DNA of 64,000 nucleotides from Oscillospiraceae bacterium (GCA_022650485.1 JALCPP010000011.1:18211-82210), one strand, 5' to 3'. Positions 43,033 through 53,247 are shown, numbered from the stretch's first letter. Numbers and translations are program-made. The notes: generated by a model not told the origin, from the sequence alone.

Positions 43033-44163
43033 ATGAAAATTCTGTTTGCCGGAGGCGGAACCGCCGGTCACATCAACCCGGCACTTGCCATTGCCGGGTA
43101 CATAAAGGAAAAGAAACCGGATACGCAGATTTTGTATGTAGGCGCAAAAGGCGGAATGGAAGAACGCCTGGTGCCTGCAGCGGGGTATGACTTCCGAAGT
43201 ATTACGATTTCCGGATTTCAGCGTAAACTCAGCGCGAAAAATCTTGTAAAGAACGGAAAAACGGTTGTCCGCCTGTTTACTTCCACATGGGAAGCCAAAC
43301 AAATCATCCGCGAATTTGGTCCGGATATTTGCGTTGGTACAGGCGGGTATGTTTCCGGACCTGTTATCCGTGAGGCAATGCGCATGGGCATTCCGGCTGT
43401 GATTCATGAGCAGAATGCGTACCCGGGGGTTACCAATAAGATGCTGTCCAAAAGGGCAGATCGAACGATGCTTGCAGTGGCAGATGCGCAGAAACACCTG
43501 TGTTCTTCCGCACACTGTGTACTGACCGGGAATCCGGTCCGGCAGGAGGTTGTCCGTGCTGACCGGGAAGCGGCCAGAGCAAAGCTGGGGCTTGATTCCA
43601 GACCGGTGATTCTTTCATTCGGCGGCAGTCTCGGCGCCCGTAAAATCAACGAGGCAGTGGCGGACCTTTTGGTCCAAAGTGTGAAAAAAGGCCGCTTTCA
43701 GCATATTCACGGATATGGTCAATGGGGAAAATGGTTCCCGGATCTTTTAATGGAAAAGGGGCTGAATGTAAAAGTACACAAAGAGATGGATGTACGGGAA
43801 TATATCGGCGATATGCCGGACTGCCTTGCCGCGGCGGATCTTGTTATTTGCCGTGCCGGCGCGATTACTCTGAGTGAGCTGCAGAATGTCGGCCGTGCGT
43901 CCATTCTGATTCCCTCTCCCAATGTGGCGGAAAATCATCAATTCCATAATGCGATGGCAATGGTTGACCGCGGCGCGGCGGAGATTATAGAAGAAAAAGA
44001 TTTGACAGGGGATTCTTTATGCCGCAAAGTAGGGGAGCTGTTTTCCCAGCAGGGAAAAATAGATGCCCTTGCTGCAAATGCGAAAAAGATGGCGATCCCG
44101 GACTCCTGCGATAGAATCCTGAAGATTATTAATGAGGTCCTCAATCGTCCCGCTCCAGACTGA
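43033..44163 (+). CDS. murG: UDP-GlcNAc:lipid I GlcNAc transferase MurG
   Basis: Peripheral membrane GT-B glycosyltransferase that makes lipid II. N-terminal glycine loop FAGGGTAGHINPALAIA, then GTGGYVSGPVIREAM, HEQNAYPGVTNK and, in the second domain, FGGSLGARKINEAV and the UDP-GlcNAc site CRAGAITLSEL with AENHQFHNA. 376 aa, ATG 43033 after AGAGGG. Next to ftsW as usual. Confidence 0.98.
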   Translation: MKILFAGGGTAGHINPALAIAGYIKEKKPDTQILYVGAKGGMEERLVPAAGYDFRSITISGFQRKLSAKNLVKNGKTVVRLFTSTWEAKQIIREFGPDICVGTGGYVSGPVIREAMRMGIPAVIHEQNAYPGVTNKMLSKRADRTMLAVADAQKHLCSSAHCVLTGNPVRQEVVRADREAARAKLGLDSRPVILSFGGSLGARKINEAVADLLVQSVKKGRFQHIHGYGQWGKWFPDLLMEKGLNVKVHKEMDVREYIGDMPDCLAAADLVICRAGAITLSELQNVGRASILIPSPNVAENHQFHNAMAMVDRGAAEIIEEKDLTGDSLCRKVGELFSQQGKIDALAANAKKMAIPDSCDRILKIINEVLNRPAPD

Positions 44164-44179
44164 GTCGTCACCGTAATCT

Positions 44180-44218
44180 CCCACATGGCATAATATGATA
44201 TCAGAACATGTGGGGGTG
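44180..44218 (+). promoter_or_regulatory. Hairpin covering the murA ribosome binding site
   Basis: CCCACATG (44180-44187) pairs with CATGTGGG (44207-44214) across a 19-nt loop. The 3' arm overlaps the ribosome binding site GGGGGTG of murA, so folding would lower translation. There is no known riboswitch match. Confidence 0.4.
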
Positions 44219-44223
44219 TTGCT

Positions 44224-45477
44224 ATGTCGAAACTGTTGATACACGGCACCAGAAAACTTGAAGGAGAAGTACAGATTCACGGCGCTAAAAACAGCACGTT
44301 GCCCTTGATGGCCGCATCGCTTCTGTGCGGAGGAGAATGTGTTCTACATAACTGCCCTGCGCTTTCAGATGTGGACACGGCCATCAAAATTCTGCGGCAT
44401 CTTGGGTGTAAGGTGGAACGTTCTGCCGGAGATGTTGTGATCAATCCCATTTCCGCAGGGAGTTACGACATTCCCGACTGCCTGATGCGCGAAATGCGTT
44501 CTTCCATCATTTTTCTGGGGGCCATTATCAGCCGTTTGCAGCGGGCTGTTTTGTCGTTCCCCGGCGGATGCGAACTGGGACCGCGCCCGATTGACCTGCA
44601 CCTTGCTTCTTTAAGGAAGATGGGGGTCGTCATCAATGAAGATCACGGCTGTTTGGACTGTTCTGTGCCGGAGGGATTAAAGGGAGCCGTCATCAACCTT
44701 TCGTTTCCAAGCGTCGGTGCGACGGAAAACATCATTATCGCCGGCTGCCTTGCAAAGGGAAAAACCGTGATTAACAATGCGGCGAGAGAACCGGAAATTT
44801 CTGATCTGTCAAATTTTCTGAATGCCTGCGGGGCAAAAATTCACGGGGCGGGAAACAGTACAATCTGTGTGGAGGGTGTCGCACGTCTGACCGGATGTGA
44901 ACATCATGTGATTCCAGACCGCATTGCGGCGGCAACTTATATGACGGCCGCCGCCATTACGGGGAGTACGCTGCTGGTTTCACGGGTGGTTCCGGAACAT
45001 TTGGCTCCGATTTTACCGGTGATGGAAGAATGCGGATGCGGGATTGACCTGTATGACAATGCGATTCGCGTTGTTGCTCCGGCACGCCTCAACCGAATTA
45101 AGAGTGTGCGGACGATGCCGTATCCCGGCTTTCCTACGGACGCGCAGGCACCTGTCATGGCAATGTCCACTGTGGCAGACGGAACCAGCATTTTTGTGGA
45201 GAACATTTTTGAAAGCCGTTATAAACACGTCGGTGAGCTTTTACGGCTTGGGGCGAACATTAAAGTGGAGGGACGTGTCGCCGTTGTGGAGGGCGTAAAA
45301 CGCCTTTCAGGAGCAGCGGTAGAGGCTTCGGATCTGCGTGGGGGCGCGGCATTGGTCGTGGCCGGTTTGGCGGCACAGGGAACGACAGAAGTATATGGCT
45401 TGCATCACTTGGATCGCGGCTATGAGTGTATTGAAAAAAACCTTGCCAGACTGGGCGCGGATATTAAGCGTGTCTAG
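44224..45477 (+). CDS. murA: UDP-N-acetylglucosamine 1-carboxyvinyltransferase MurA
   Basis: First committed step of peptidoglycan synthesis: transfer of enolpyruvate from PEP to UDP-GlcNAc. The inside-out alpha/beta barrel has GAKNSTLPLMAASLL near the N-terminus, the catalytic Cys116 in PGGCELGPRPIDLH (fosfomycin target) and PGFPTDAQAPVMAM. 417 aa, normal size. ATG 44224. Located between murG and ftsQ, as in Clostridia. Confidence 0.98.
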   Translation: MSKLLIHGTRKLEGEVQIHGAKNSTLPLMAASLLCGGECVLHNCPALSDVDTAIKILRHLGCKVERSAGDVVINPISAGSYDIPDCLMREMRSSIIFLGAIISRLQRAVLSFPGGCELGPRPIDLHLASLRKMGVVINEDHGCLDCSVPEGLKGAVINLSFPSVGATENIIIAGCLAKGKTVINNAAREPEISDLSNFLNACGAKIHGAGNSTICVEGVARLTGCEHHVIPDRIAAATYMTAAAITGSTLLVSRVVPEHLAPILPVMEECGCGIDLYDNAIRVVAPARLNRIKSVRTMPYPGFPTDAQAPVMAMSTVADGTSIFVENIFESRYKHVGELLRLGANIKVEGRVAVVEGVKRLSGAAVEASDLRGGAALVVAGLAAQGTTEVYGLHHLDRGYECIEKNLARLGADIKRV

Positions 45478-45504
45478 GACTTTTGTTGGAAGGAACTACA
45501 AAAT

Positions 45505-46341
45505 ATGAGGGATTTGAACAGCGGAACAAACAGATTTGCCCAGAGGGAGAGTGCCGGCGTGCCCTCCCGGGCTGGAATCCGCGCGGAAAACCGGCGGCGC
45601 AGAAGACGAAGGGCGCTTTTAATCTTTTATATTTTTTTGTTTTTTGCAGTTGTGGCGGCTGCCATCATTGTTTCGCTGACGGTGCTTTTCAAAATCGATG
45701 CCATTCAGGTTACCGGAACTTCACGATATTCCTCAAACCAAATTCTCAGCGTCTGTGGCATTCAAAAAGGGGAAAACCTGTTTCTGGCAAAAACCAAACA
45801 GGCTGAAAGCAGCATTCAAACCCGCCTGCCCTATATTGGTTCTGTAGAGGTCAGGCGGAAATTCCCCGCGCAGATCAGCATTCAGGTGACTGCGGCCAAG
45901 ATTTGCGGGGCTGTCAAATCCTCTGAAAAATACGTGGTTTTGGGGGACAATTTCCGGGTCTTAGAAATTGCGGACAAGCCGCCGCAGAACTGTGCGTCAA
46001 TTCTGGGAATTGCCCTGAAAAATCCAAAGGTAGGAAGTACGGCTGTGTTTGCAGACCAATCACTTCAGTCGTCTTTTGAACAGATTGAAACCGCCTTGAA
46101 AGGCAGCAAATTCACAAAGATTACGCAAATGGATTTTTCTTCCACGTCGGAAATACTGCTGACTTACGACGGGCGGGTCACCATCAATTTGGGAATGCCG
46201 TCCGCACTGGACTATAAAATCAGTTTTGCAAAAAAACTCTTTGACTCAAACCAGATTAAAGACACCGAAAAAGGAGTACTGAATCTTTCTTTGGTGGAAG
46301 AAAATGATACGGCTTATTTTGATCCCGCCGTAAATTCTTAG
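45505..46341 (+). CDS. ftsQ: Cell division protein FtsQ/DivIB
   Basis: A 278-aa bitopic divisome protein. A basic cytoplasmic tail (about 35 residues, ENRRRRRRRALL) precedes one TM helix (about 37-60). The POTRA domain follows, with KIDAIQVTGTSRYSSNQIL and LPYIGSVEVRRKFPAQISIQV, then the beta domain. It links FtsL/DivIC to the septal synthase. ATG 45505 after GGAAGG. Immediately precedes ftsZ with its own promoter in between. Confidence 0.93.
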   Translation: MRDLNSGTNRFAQRESAGVPSRAGIRAENRRRRRRRALLIFYIFLFFAVVAAAIIVSLTVLFKIDAIQVTGTSRYSSNQILSVCGIQKGENLFLAKTKQAESSIQTRLPYIGSVEVRRKFPAQISIQVTAAKICGAVKSSEKYVVLGDNFRVLEIADKPPQNCASILGIALKNPKVGSTAVFADQSLQSSFEQIETALKGSKFTKITQMDFSSTSEILLTYDGRVTINLGMPSALDYKISFAKKLFDSNQIKDTEKGVLNLSLVEENDTAYFDPAVNS

Positions 46342-46390
46342 ACAAAAACAAAATTTGGCTTATCATTTGGGGCAAAACGGAAATTATTTA

Positions 46391-46418
46391 TTGAAATTTA
46401 CCCTGAATCGTGTATAAT
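46391..46418 (+). promoter_or_regulatory. Promoter of ftsZ
   Basis: TTGAAA (46391-46396), a 16-bp spacer and TATAAT (46413-46418), about 90 bp upstream of ftsZ. Confidence 0.75.
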
Positions 46419-46510
46419 AATTTAGTATGGGACGATATAAAAAATGAAAAGATTTCAATATAGACGGGGAATTCAAAATCACCGGATTTACATAAGGGGG
46501 ATTGCGGCAC

Positions 46511-47614
46511 ATGCCTTTTGAAATTGAGAATGACTTTGACAACATTGTTCAGATAAAAGTCATCGGCGTAGGCGGCGGCGGCGGAAATGCGATCGACCGC
46601 ATGGTTGCCATGGGTGTGCAGGGCGTTGAATTTATCAGCGTAAATACGGACAGGCAGGCTTTGTACCGTTCAAAAGCAACGCAGAAAATACAGATCGGCG
46701 AAAAAGTTACGCACGGAAAAGGCGCCGGTTCTAAACCTGAAATGGGGCAGAAAGCGGCGGATGAAAGCCGTGAGGCCATTGCGGCGGCTATCCGTGGAAG
46801 TGACATGGTCTTTGTCACGGCAGGCATGGGCGGCGGCACAGGGACGGGTGCGGCCCCGATTGTTGCGGAAATTGCTCATGATATGGGCGTTTTAACCGTT
46901 GGAATTGTCACAAAGCCTTTTGAATTTGAAGGGCGCCGCCGTATGGAGCAGGCGGAAAGCGGTATTACGGCTCTGCGTGAGCATGTGGATTCGCTGGTTG
47001 TCATTCCGAACGAACGCTTGAAACTGGTCAGCGAACAGCGGATCACTCTGCTGAATGCTTTTTCCATTGCCGATGACGTTTTACGTCAGGGCGTGCAGAG
47101 TATTTCAGATTTGATTAAGCTGCCCGGACTGGTCAATCTGGATTTTGCGGACGTAACCGCCGTAATGAAGGATGCCGGATACGCGCATATGGGTGTCGGG
47201 CAGGCTTCCGGAAAAGACAAGGCGCAGGAGGCGGCCAATATGGCGATTTCCAGCCCCTTGCTGGAAACCGCGATCAACGGGGCCAAGGGCGTTATTATCA
47301 ACATTACTTCTTCCCCCGATATTGGATTGGACGAAATTGAAACGGCTTCTTCTATGATTGCGTCTCAGGCACATGAGGATGCGAATATCATTTGGGGCGC
47401 CGCGTTTGATGAAAATATGGACGACGAGATGAGCGTGACTGTCATTGCGACGGGATTTGCCACTTCTTCCGGCGAGCCGGTTGCCGAAGAGCCACAGGAA
47501 AAGCAGGCAAAACCAGAAAGCAAAGAGAAAGAGCCGGTTGCCGCTCCGGAAAATAATTCGATTGAGGACGACGATTTTACCGATATTATGCAAATTTTTA
47601 ATCGCAAGTCCTAA
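46511..47614 (+). CDS. ftsZ: Cell division protein FtsZ
   Basis: Tubulin-like GTPase that forms the cytokinetic ring. Motifs are [15 protein letters not shown], the tubulin signature [10 protein letters not shown] (about residues 107-116), NERLKLV and [20 protein letters not shown] (T7 loop and catalytic aspartates). A linker rich in P, E and K (about 315-350) and the C-terminal peptide [12 protein letters not shown] for FtsA/SepF binding follow. 367 aa from ATG 46511. Confidence 0.99.
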   Translation: MPFEIENDFDNIVQIKVIGVGGGGGNAIDRMVAMGVQGVEFISVNTDRQALYRSKATQKIQIGEKVTHGKGAGSKPEMGQKAADESREAIAAAIRGSDMVFVTAGMGGGTGTGAAPIVAEIAHDMGVLTVGIVTKPFEFEGRRRMEQAESGITALREHVDSLVVIPNERLKLVSEQRITLLNAFSIADDVLRQGVQSISDLIKLPGLVNLDFADVTAVMKDAGYAHMGVGQASGKDKAQEAANMAISSPLLETAINGAKGVIINITSSPDIGLDEIETASSMIASQAHEDANIIWGAAFDENMDDEMSVTVIATGFATSSGEPVAEEPQEKQAKPESKEKEPVAAPENNSIEDDDFTDIMQIFNRKS

Positions 47615-47674
47615 CAGGCTGCGTTGTACGATGCCCCGATGATTATTACGGTGATATTTGCCGCGTGTGCGGGA

Positions 47675-47725
47675 AAATACGCTTTGAAGCAGCGCTTTTA
47701 AAAGCTGCTCCAAAGCGTATTTTTT
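47675..47725 (+). terminator. Terminator of ftsZ
   Basis: AAATACGCTTTG-AGCAGC pairs with GCTGCT-CAAAGCGTATTT, an about 18-bp stem with one mismatch, and is followed by further T residues. The following about 180 bp up to the next promoter are AT-rich and hold no gene. Confidence 0.93.
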
Positions 47726-47910
47726 GTGCAGTATTTGTGCAGTTTTTTTCTTTTTCCACAGATCTCTGAATTTTCCCGTTGATCAGAAGCAAAATAGTTT
47801 TAAATTGCCTTTATTTTTCAGATAAATTGGTTAAAATTCATCAAATATTCGATTTGAAGTTGTTTTTAGACCAATACGGAAAGATAGAGCTTTAAATATC
47901 CCCCTTTCTC

Positions 47911-47938
47911 TTGCAATCTTCGCCTTATGTGTTATAAT
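47911..47938 (+). promoter_or_regulatory. Promoter of corA
   Basis: TTGCAA (47911-47916), a 16-bp spacer and TATAAT (47933-47938). The leader of about 95 nt before corA holds no convincing riboswitch; in particular no M-box was recognised. Confidence 0.7.
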
Positions 47939-48040
47939 AGCTCATGGTAAAGACATTTGAGATGGAAAGAGGGGGTGGCATTGTGAATCCTGACCCTTTG
48001 GGGAAACCGCGAAGAAAATTTCATAGAGGAGATGAGCACA

Positions 48041-48964
48041 ATGCTGTCCTATTACAAAACGGTGGATGGACGCATGACGCAAATCGAGGCGTGCGAGCCC
48101 GGCTGCTGGATCAACTGTGTTGCTCCGGACGACCGGGAGATTGAAGACTTAATTGCGGATTTCGGAATTGAGCCGGACTTTTTCCGCGCAGCGATGGATG
48201 AAGAGGAATCCTCCCATATTGATAATGAAGATGACAACACATTGGTTGTCATTGATATTCCCGTTGTGGAGCAGCAGGGAAAGCACTTGGTTTATTCCAC
48301 AATGCCGCTGGGATTGATTCTGACGGAAAAAAATGTAATCACGGTTTCCATACGGGACAATTCGGTTGTGGATGAATTTACCCGGGGACTTGTCAAGGGT
48401 GTGCGCACGAACTTGAAAACCAGGTTTTTACTGCACATTATGCTGCGTGTTGCCAGCCGTTATCTTCAATACTTAAAACAGATTGACAAAATCAGCAATA
48501 CCGTTGAAACGGAGCTGCGGGAGTCAATGAAGAATTCGGAACTGATGCAGCTGCTTGACATTGAAAAATCCCTTGTGTATTTTTCTTCCTCTTTAAAAGG
48601 AAACGAGATAACGCTGGAAAAAATTATGCGCGGCAGGGTCATTAAGCTGTATGACGATGACCAGGATCTTCTGGAAGATGTTCTAATCGAAGTAAAACAG
48701 GCGATTGAGATGTCGAACATTCACCTGAATATCCTTTCCGGGACCATGGACGCCTTTGCTTCCGTCATTTCTAATAATCTGAATATTGTCATGAAGGCGT
48801 TAGCTTCCATCACGCTTTTATTTTCGGTGCCTACTGTGATTACAAGCGCTTATGGCATGAATGTGTCGGGAATACCGTTTCCAAGTTTCTGGATTCCAGT
48901 CACGATTTCCGCCGCCTGTATTGTGGTGGCGTACTGGATTCTGCATAAGAAAAAAATGCTTTAA
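48041..48964 (+). CDS. corA: CorA family magnesium/divalent cation transporter
   Basis: Pentameric channel for Mg2+ and related ions. A large N-terminal cytoplasmic domain (about 245 residues, alpha/beta then long helices) is followed by two TM helices. The selectivity motif YGMN lies near residue 272 after the first TM, followed by a short loop and WIPVTISAACIVVAYWILH. It ends in basic residues (HKKKML). 307 aa. ATG 48041 fits the AGAGGAG site better than the ATG three codons earlier, which touches it. Confidence 0.96.
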   Translation: MLSYYKTVDGRMTQIEACEPGCWINCVAPDDREIEDLIADFGIEPDFFRAAMDEEESSHIDNEDDNTLVVIDIPVVEQQGKHLVYSTMPLGLILTEKNVITVSIRDNSVVDEFTRGLVKGVRTNLKTRFLLHIMLRVASRYLQYLKQIDKISNTVETELRESMKNSELMQLLDIEKSLVYFSSSLKGNEITLEKIMRGRVIKLYDDDQDLLEDVLIEVKQAIEMSNIHLNILSGTMDAFASVISNNLNIVMKALASITLLFSVPTVITSAYGMNVSGIPFPSFWIPVTISAACIVVAYWILHKKKML

Positions 48965-48990
48965 TGCAAAGCATAAATGTCGTGTTTTCA

Positions 48991-49017
48991 GGGGAACTGC
49001 CATGCGGTTCCCTTTTA
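48991..49017 (+). terminator. Terminator of corA
   Basis: GGGAAC (48992-48997) pairs with GTTCCC (49007-49012) and is followed by TTTTAT. It lies just before the ribosome binding site of the next gene. Confidence 0.7.
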
Positions 49018-49037
49018 TCATAGAAAGAAGGTCAAAC

Positions 49038-50234
49038 ATGATAAACCTGTTAATCCGGCTGTTTGTCCGGGATTACCGGGAAACCGGAGACCCCGTGGTG
49101 CGTGAGCGCTACGGAAAGTTTTCCGGGCTGGTGGGTATCGTGACCAATCTGATTCTTGTCGCGGGCAAAATGACGGTGGGCGTTTTGTTTCACAGCATTT
49201 CCGTTACGGCGGATGCGGTCAACAATTTGAGCGATTCCGTATCGTCTATTGTTACACTGGTGGGCTTTAAAATGGCGGCAAAACCGGCGGATTCCGACCA
49301 TCCTTACGGGCATGCCAGAATGGAATATATCAGTGGGCTGATGGTTTCCCTTGTCGTTTTTGTCACCGGGTTTCAGTTTGCCCAAACATCATTTCAGAAA
49401 ATTCTCCATCCTGAGCAGACCCGCTTCAGTCTGGTTGTGGTGGCGGTGCTGGTCGGTTCTATTTTATTGAAATTCTGGCAGGGAATGTTTTACCGCCGGA
49501 TTGGGAAAAAGATCTCCTCCGATACGGTTTCCGCCGCAGCGGCGGACAGCATGAACGATGTTTTATCCACAGCGGCGGTTTTGACGGGAGCTATTCTTAC
49601 CAAGCTGACTGGTTTTAATCTGGACGGCTATGTGGGCCTTGTGGTTGCCCTTCTGATCATGGTTACCGGGTTTCAGCTGATTCGGTCGACCAGCAATCCC
49701 TTGCTGGGAGAAGCGCCGACCCGAGAGTTTGTGGACGATATTTATCGTTCCATTCACGCTTACGACGGAATTTTGGGAATTCATGATTTAAATGTACACA
49801 GCTATGGGCCGGGGCGTTGTTTTGCCACGGTTCACTGCGAAGTACCCGCGGAACGGGATGTTTTGCTCAGCCATGATATAGTGGATAATATTGAGCGCGA
49901 CTTTTTGGAGAAAAAAGGGATCCATCTTGTTATTCATATGGACCCGGTTACCACGAATGATCCACGCACCAATGACTTGAAAGAACAGGTGCAGCAGCTG
50001 CTTGCGGAAATTTCACCGAAAATCAGCATGCATGATTTTCGCGTGGTTTGGGGGCCGACCCATGCAAATGTGGTGTTCGACGTGTGTGTGACATTTGAAT
50101 TTCCAATGACGGATGAGGAATTGAATCATTCTATTTCAGAAAAGATTTGTAATCTGCCGGGCAGATATTATCCTGTTATTACGGTGGATCACGATTATGT
50201 GCCGGTCAGCCGGCCGACTGATACAAAAAATTAA
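49038..50234 (+). CDS. Cation diffusion facilitator family transporter
   Basis: A 398-aa antiporter of the CDF family (Zn/Fe/Mn efflux). Six TM helices (about residues 30-215). Metal-site residues are in TM2 (SVTADAVNNLSDSVSS) and TM5 (AAAADSMNDVLST). HPYGHARMEYISGL is the family signature. The cytoplasmic ferredoxin-like domain follows; about 110 extra residues beyond the usual C-terminus form a second such domain (FRVVWGPTHANVVFDVCV). ATG 49038 with AGAAGG; the longer frame from 48861 overlaps corA and is rejected. Metal specificity is not evident. Confidence 0.94.
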   Translation: MINLLIRLFVRDYRETGDPVVRERYGKFSGLVGIVTNLILVAGKMTVGVLFHSISVTADAVNNLSDSVSSIVTLVGFKMAAKPADSDHPYGHARMEYISGLMVSLVVFVTGFQFAQTSFQKILHPEQTRFSLVVVAVLVGSILLKFWQGMFYRRIGKKISSDTVSAAAADSMNDVLSTAAVLTGAILTKLTGFNLDGYVGLVVALLIMVTGFQLIRSTSNPLLGEAPTREFVDDIYRSIHAYDGILGIHDLNVHSYGPGRCFATVHCEVPAERDVLLSHDIVDNIERDFLEKKGIHLVIHMDPVTTNDPRTNDLKEQVQQLLAEISPKISMHDFRVVWGPTHANVVFDVCVTFEFPMTDEELNHSISEKICNLPGRYYPVITVDHDYVPVSRPTDTKN

Positions 50235-50246
50235 TTGCTTATCCCC

Positions 50247-50275
50247 TTGCAATTTTCCGCGCAATAGAATAAAAT
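50247..50275 (+). promoter_or_regulatory. Promoter of htpG
   Basis: TTGCAA (50247-50252), a 17-bp spacer and TAAAAT (50270-50275), immediately followed by the CIRCE operator. Confidence 0.7.
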
Positions 50276-50280
50276 AAGAA

Positions 50281-50307
50281 TTAGCACTTAGATGACTTGA
50301 GTGCTAA
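50281..50307 (+). promoter_or_regulatory. CIRCE operator (HrcA binding site) of htpG
   Basis: TTAGCACTT-N9-GAGTGCTAA matches the HrcA operator TTAGCACTC-N9-GAGTGCTAA at 17 of 18 positions. It starts 6 bp after the -10 box, so HrcA would block initiation. Indicates class I heat-shock control of htpG. Confidence 0.93.
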
Positions 50308-50335
50308 TTCTTTTTGCAAAGGATGGGACCTGCTT

Positions 50336-52228
50336 ATGCCGATTAAACCGTTTCAGGCGGAATCGAAACACTTGTTGGATTTAATGATTAACTCTATTTA
50401 TACTCATAAGGAAATTTTTCTTCGTGAGCTGATTTCCAACGCGAGTGACGCCATCGATAAACTTTATTATAAAGCCTTGTCGGAAGAGAACACCGGCCTC
50501 TCCCGCGACGATTTCATGATTCATATTGTGCCGGATAAAGAAAAGCGCACACTGACCATTACGGACAATGGCTGTGGAATGACAAGGGAAGAAATGGAAG
50601 CCAACCTTGGAACCATTGCCAAGAGCGGATCGCTTGACTTTAAGAATGAATTCGAGAAAAAGCCGGATATCGAGATTATCGGCCAGTTTGGCGTTGGTTT
50701 TTATTCCGCCTTCATGGTCAGCGACCATGTGACCGTTATCAGCCGCGCATTTGGCAGCGAGGACACCTATCGCTGGGAATCGCACGGTGCGGAGGGGTAT
50801 ACCGTGGAACCCTGTGAAAAGCGGGAAACCAACGGTACGGATATTATTGTTGAAATAAAACCTGACACTGAAGATGAAAAATACAGCGATTATCTGGAAA
50901 CCCACACGCTTCAAAATCTTGTAAAGAAGTATTCGGACTACATTCGTTACCCGATTCGTATGAATGTGGAAAAAAGCCGCTTAAAGGAAGGCAGCAAAGA
51001 CGAGTACGAAAGCTACACCGAAGAGGACACACTGAACAGTATGGTTCCGCTGTGGCGCAAGAACAAAAATGAGATCAAAAAGGAAGAGTACAATCAGTTC
51101 TACAAGGCCAAGTTCATGGATTACGAGGACCCTGCCAGAGTAATTCATATGTATACGGAGGGGATCGCGACATTCCACGCACTGATGTTTATCCCCGCGC
51201 GGGCGCCGTACGACTTCTATACGAAGGAGTATGAAAAGGGCCTTCAGCTGTACTCCAACGGTGTTCTGATTATGGACAGATGCGCTGATTTGGTACCGGA
51301 TTATTTCAGCTTTGTACGAGGTTTGGTGGATTCACAGGATCTTTCGCTGAATATTTCCCGTGAGATGCTGCAGCATGACCGCAGGCTGAAACTGATTGCG
51401 GGCAGACTGGAAAAGAAGATTCAGTCAGAATTGGAATCCATGCTGAAGAATGAGCGTGAAGCCTATGAAAAATTCTTCCAGAATTTCGGGCTTCAGCTTA
51501 AGTATGGTGTTTATCAGGATTTTGGAGCGCACAAAGATCTTTTGAAAGACCTTTTATTGTTCCATACTTCGCAGGATGAAAAATATTCCACCTTGGCGGA
51601 GTATGTTACCCGTATGAAGGAAGATCAGAAATACATTTATTATGCCTGCGGAGAGTCCACGGCGAAAATTGCGCTGCTGCCGCAGACCGAAGCGGTTAAA
51701 GATCATGGATATGAAGTTTTATATCTTACAGATCCAATTGATGAATTCGCAGTTCGGGTGCTTCAGAAATACCAGGATAAGGAATTTAAGTCCGTTTCCG
51801 CAGATGACCTGGATTTGGAAACCGAGGAAGAAAAGAAAGAGTCCGCAAAGAAAGTCGAAGAGAACAAAGACATGCTGGCATTCCTGAAGGATGCTTTGAA
51901 CGGCAAGGTAAAGGCTGTGGTGCTTTCCAATAAACTGAAAACCCATCCGGTGTGCCTTTCCACCAGCGGTGCAATTTCTATGGAGATGGAAAAGGTGCTG
52001 AATTCTTTGCCGAATGCGGACAAGGAAAAAGTACAGGCACAGCGTGTTTTGGAAATCAATGCGAGTCATCCGGTTTTCCAAAAGCTGGTGGACCTTTATG
52101 CTGCCGATCAGGGAAAACTGAAAACTTATGCTTCTCTGCTTTATACGCAGGCGCTGTTGATTGAAGGCGCTCCCATTGAGGACCCGGTTGCTTTTTCCAA
52201 CCAGATTTGCAGTTTAATGACGGAATAA
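50336..52228 (+). CDS. htpG: Molecular chaperone HtpG (Hsp90)
   Basis: A 630-aa dimeric Hsp90 chaperone. N-terminal GHKL ATPase with [27 protein letters not shown] (DxGxG), GTIAKSG and [11 protein letters not shown]; the middle domain has [28 protein letters not shown]; the C-terminal dimerisation domain is shorter than in eukaryotes. ATG 50336 ([16 protein letters not shown]) is used. The CIRCE site upstream puts it under HrcA, unlike Bacillus htpG. Confidence 0.98.
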   Translation: MPIKPFQAESKHLLDLMINSIYTHKEIFLRELISNASDAIDKLYYKALSEENTGLSRDDFMIHIVPDKEKRTLTITDNGCGMTREEMEANLGTIAKSGSLDFKNEFEKKPDIEIIGQFGVGFYSAFMVSDHVTVISRAFGSEDTYRWESHGAEGYTVEPCEKRETNGTDIIVEIKPDTEDEKYSDYLETHTLQNLVKKYSDYIRYPIRMNVEKSRLKEGSKDEYESYTEEDTLNSMVPLWRKNKNEIKKEEYNQFYKAKFMDYEDPARVIHMYTEGIATFHALMFIPARAPYDFYTKEYEKGLQLYSNGVLIMDRCADLVPDYFSFVRGLVDSQDLSLNISREMLQHDRRLKLIAGRLEKKIQSELESMLKNEREAYEKFFQNFGLQLKYGVYQDFGAHKDLLKDLLLFHTSQDEKYSTLAEYVTRMKEDQKYIYYACGESTAKIALLPQTEAVKDHGYEVLYLTDPIDEFAVRVLQKYQDKEFKSVSADDLDLETEEEKKESAKKVEENKDMLAFLKDALNGKVKAVVLSNKLKTHPVCLSTSGAISMEMEKVLNSLPNADKEKVQAQRVLEINASHPVFQKLVDLYAADQGKLKTYASLLYTQALLIEGAPIEDPVAFSNQICSLMTE

Positions 52229-52239
52229 ACATATTAGAA

Positions 52240-52269
52240 AGAGCTGGTGCTGGTTGCCGGCTCTTTTTT
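52240..52269 (+). terminator. Terminator of htpG
   Basis: AGAGC (52240-52244) and GCTCT (52260-52264) with an inner GG/CC extension, followed by TTTTTT. Confidence 0.75.
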
Positions 52270-52479
52270 CATATAGGAAAACGCTTTTGTGAGTGTGGAA
52301 CGCAAGCCATAGTGGGGTCGGACTGCAAAAATTTACTTTTTTTGGTTATAAAATTGTAATTAATATTCCAAAATAGTATAAATATGTTAAAAATTGTATT
52401 ATTATATATTTATATGAAATAAAGGAAGCTGCTGTTTTGGTATTTGCAAGGCCAAATGAGATATTGGAGGCATATGCAT

Positions 52480-53247
52480 ATGGATATTACGAATGCCAGT
52501 CATAAAATCAATTTTGCCAAAATAGTAAAAAAAATTTGGGACGGACCTTATCAGGATACCGACCTTGATGTGGAGGAAACAGCCCCGATGAATAGGGATA
52601 GAACGGACAACATGCATTTTAATACCGGTGCGGCCCAGCAAAATGAGTTTGATCAAATGAACGCAATGGAGCAGAACCGGGGATCAGCTCGGTACAGAAT
52701 ACCGTCCAGTCAGCAAGAAAACCCAGAAGATCCTTTTAATGTTAAAGAGCGGAGAAATGTCACGGTGATTTCAGAGGGGACGACGATCACCGGAAACATT
52801 AAATCTGACAGCGACATTGAAATGCTGGGAACAATGACCGGAAGTATTATGACCTCCGGTAATGTAAAGATCAGCGGCAAGCAGGACGGAGATGTTCAGG
52901 GCGCCGGAATAGATCTGTTTGCCTGTACGGTTCGCGGATGTCTGAATGCGGCGGACGCGGTTCATGTGGACAGCAATTCTGTCATTGTCGGCGATATTAA
53001 ATGCGGAGACCTGACGATCGACGGCAAAATGAAGGGGAATGTCCACGTGATGGGAAATGTGTCCTGCGAGGGGAGTGCTGTGGTGATCGGTGATATTACG
53101 TCGACAACCGTCACAATCAGCAGCGGTGCTAAATTAAAGGGCAAGGTTGAAATTTCCGATGGCAGCATTGAACCCGTTGATTTAGGCGACGGTGATTCCA
53201 CCGGCCCTGTGCCGGGTGATACAGACGACAATAAAGTTTCGCAATAG
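52480..53247 (+). CDS. Bactofilin family cytoskeletal protein
   Basis: A 255-aa protein with a bactofilin (DUF583) domain, a right-handed beta-helix that polymerises without nucleotide and acts as membrane-near scaffold. The domain is at about residues 88-220: VISEGTTITGNIKSDSDIEM, GSIMTSGNVKISG, GDIKCGDLTIDGKMKGNVHV and further repeats. A long disordered, Asn/Gln/Asp-rich N-terminal part (about 30-85) and an acidic Gly/Asp tail flank it. ATG 52480 lies 9 nt after GGAGG; the ATG at 52474 is only 3 nt away from it. Single gene, closed by a bidirectional terminator. Confidence 0.9.
   Translation: MDITNASHKINFAKIVKKIWDGPYQDTDLDVEETAPMNRDRTDNMHFNTGAAQQNEFDQMNAMEQNRGSARYRIPSSQQENPEDPFNVKERRNVTVISEGTTITGNIKSDSDIEMLGTMTGSIMTSGNVKISGKQDGDVQGAGIDLFACTVRGCLNAADAVHVDSNSVIVGDIKCGDLTIDGKMKGNVHVMGNVSCEGSAVVIGDITSTTVTISSGAKLKGKVEISDGSIEPVDLGDGDSTGPVPGDTDDNKVSQ

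Noticed and set aside
47944..48144. 66-aa frame overlapping the start of corA
   Set aside because: Overlaps corA in another frame, low-complexity composition, no motif.
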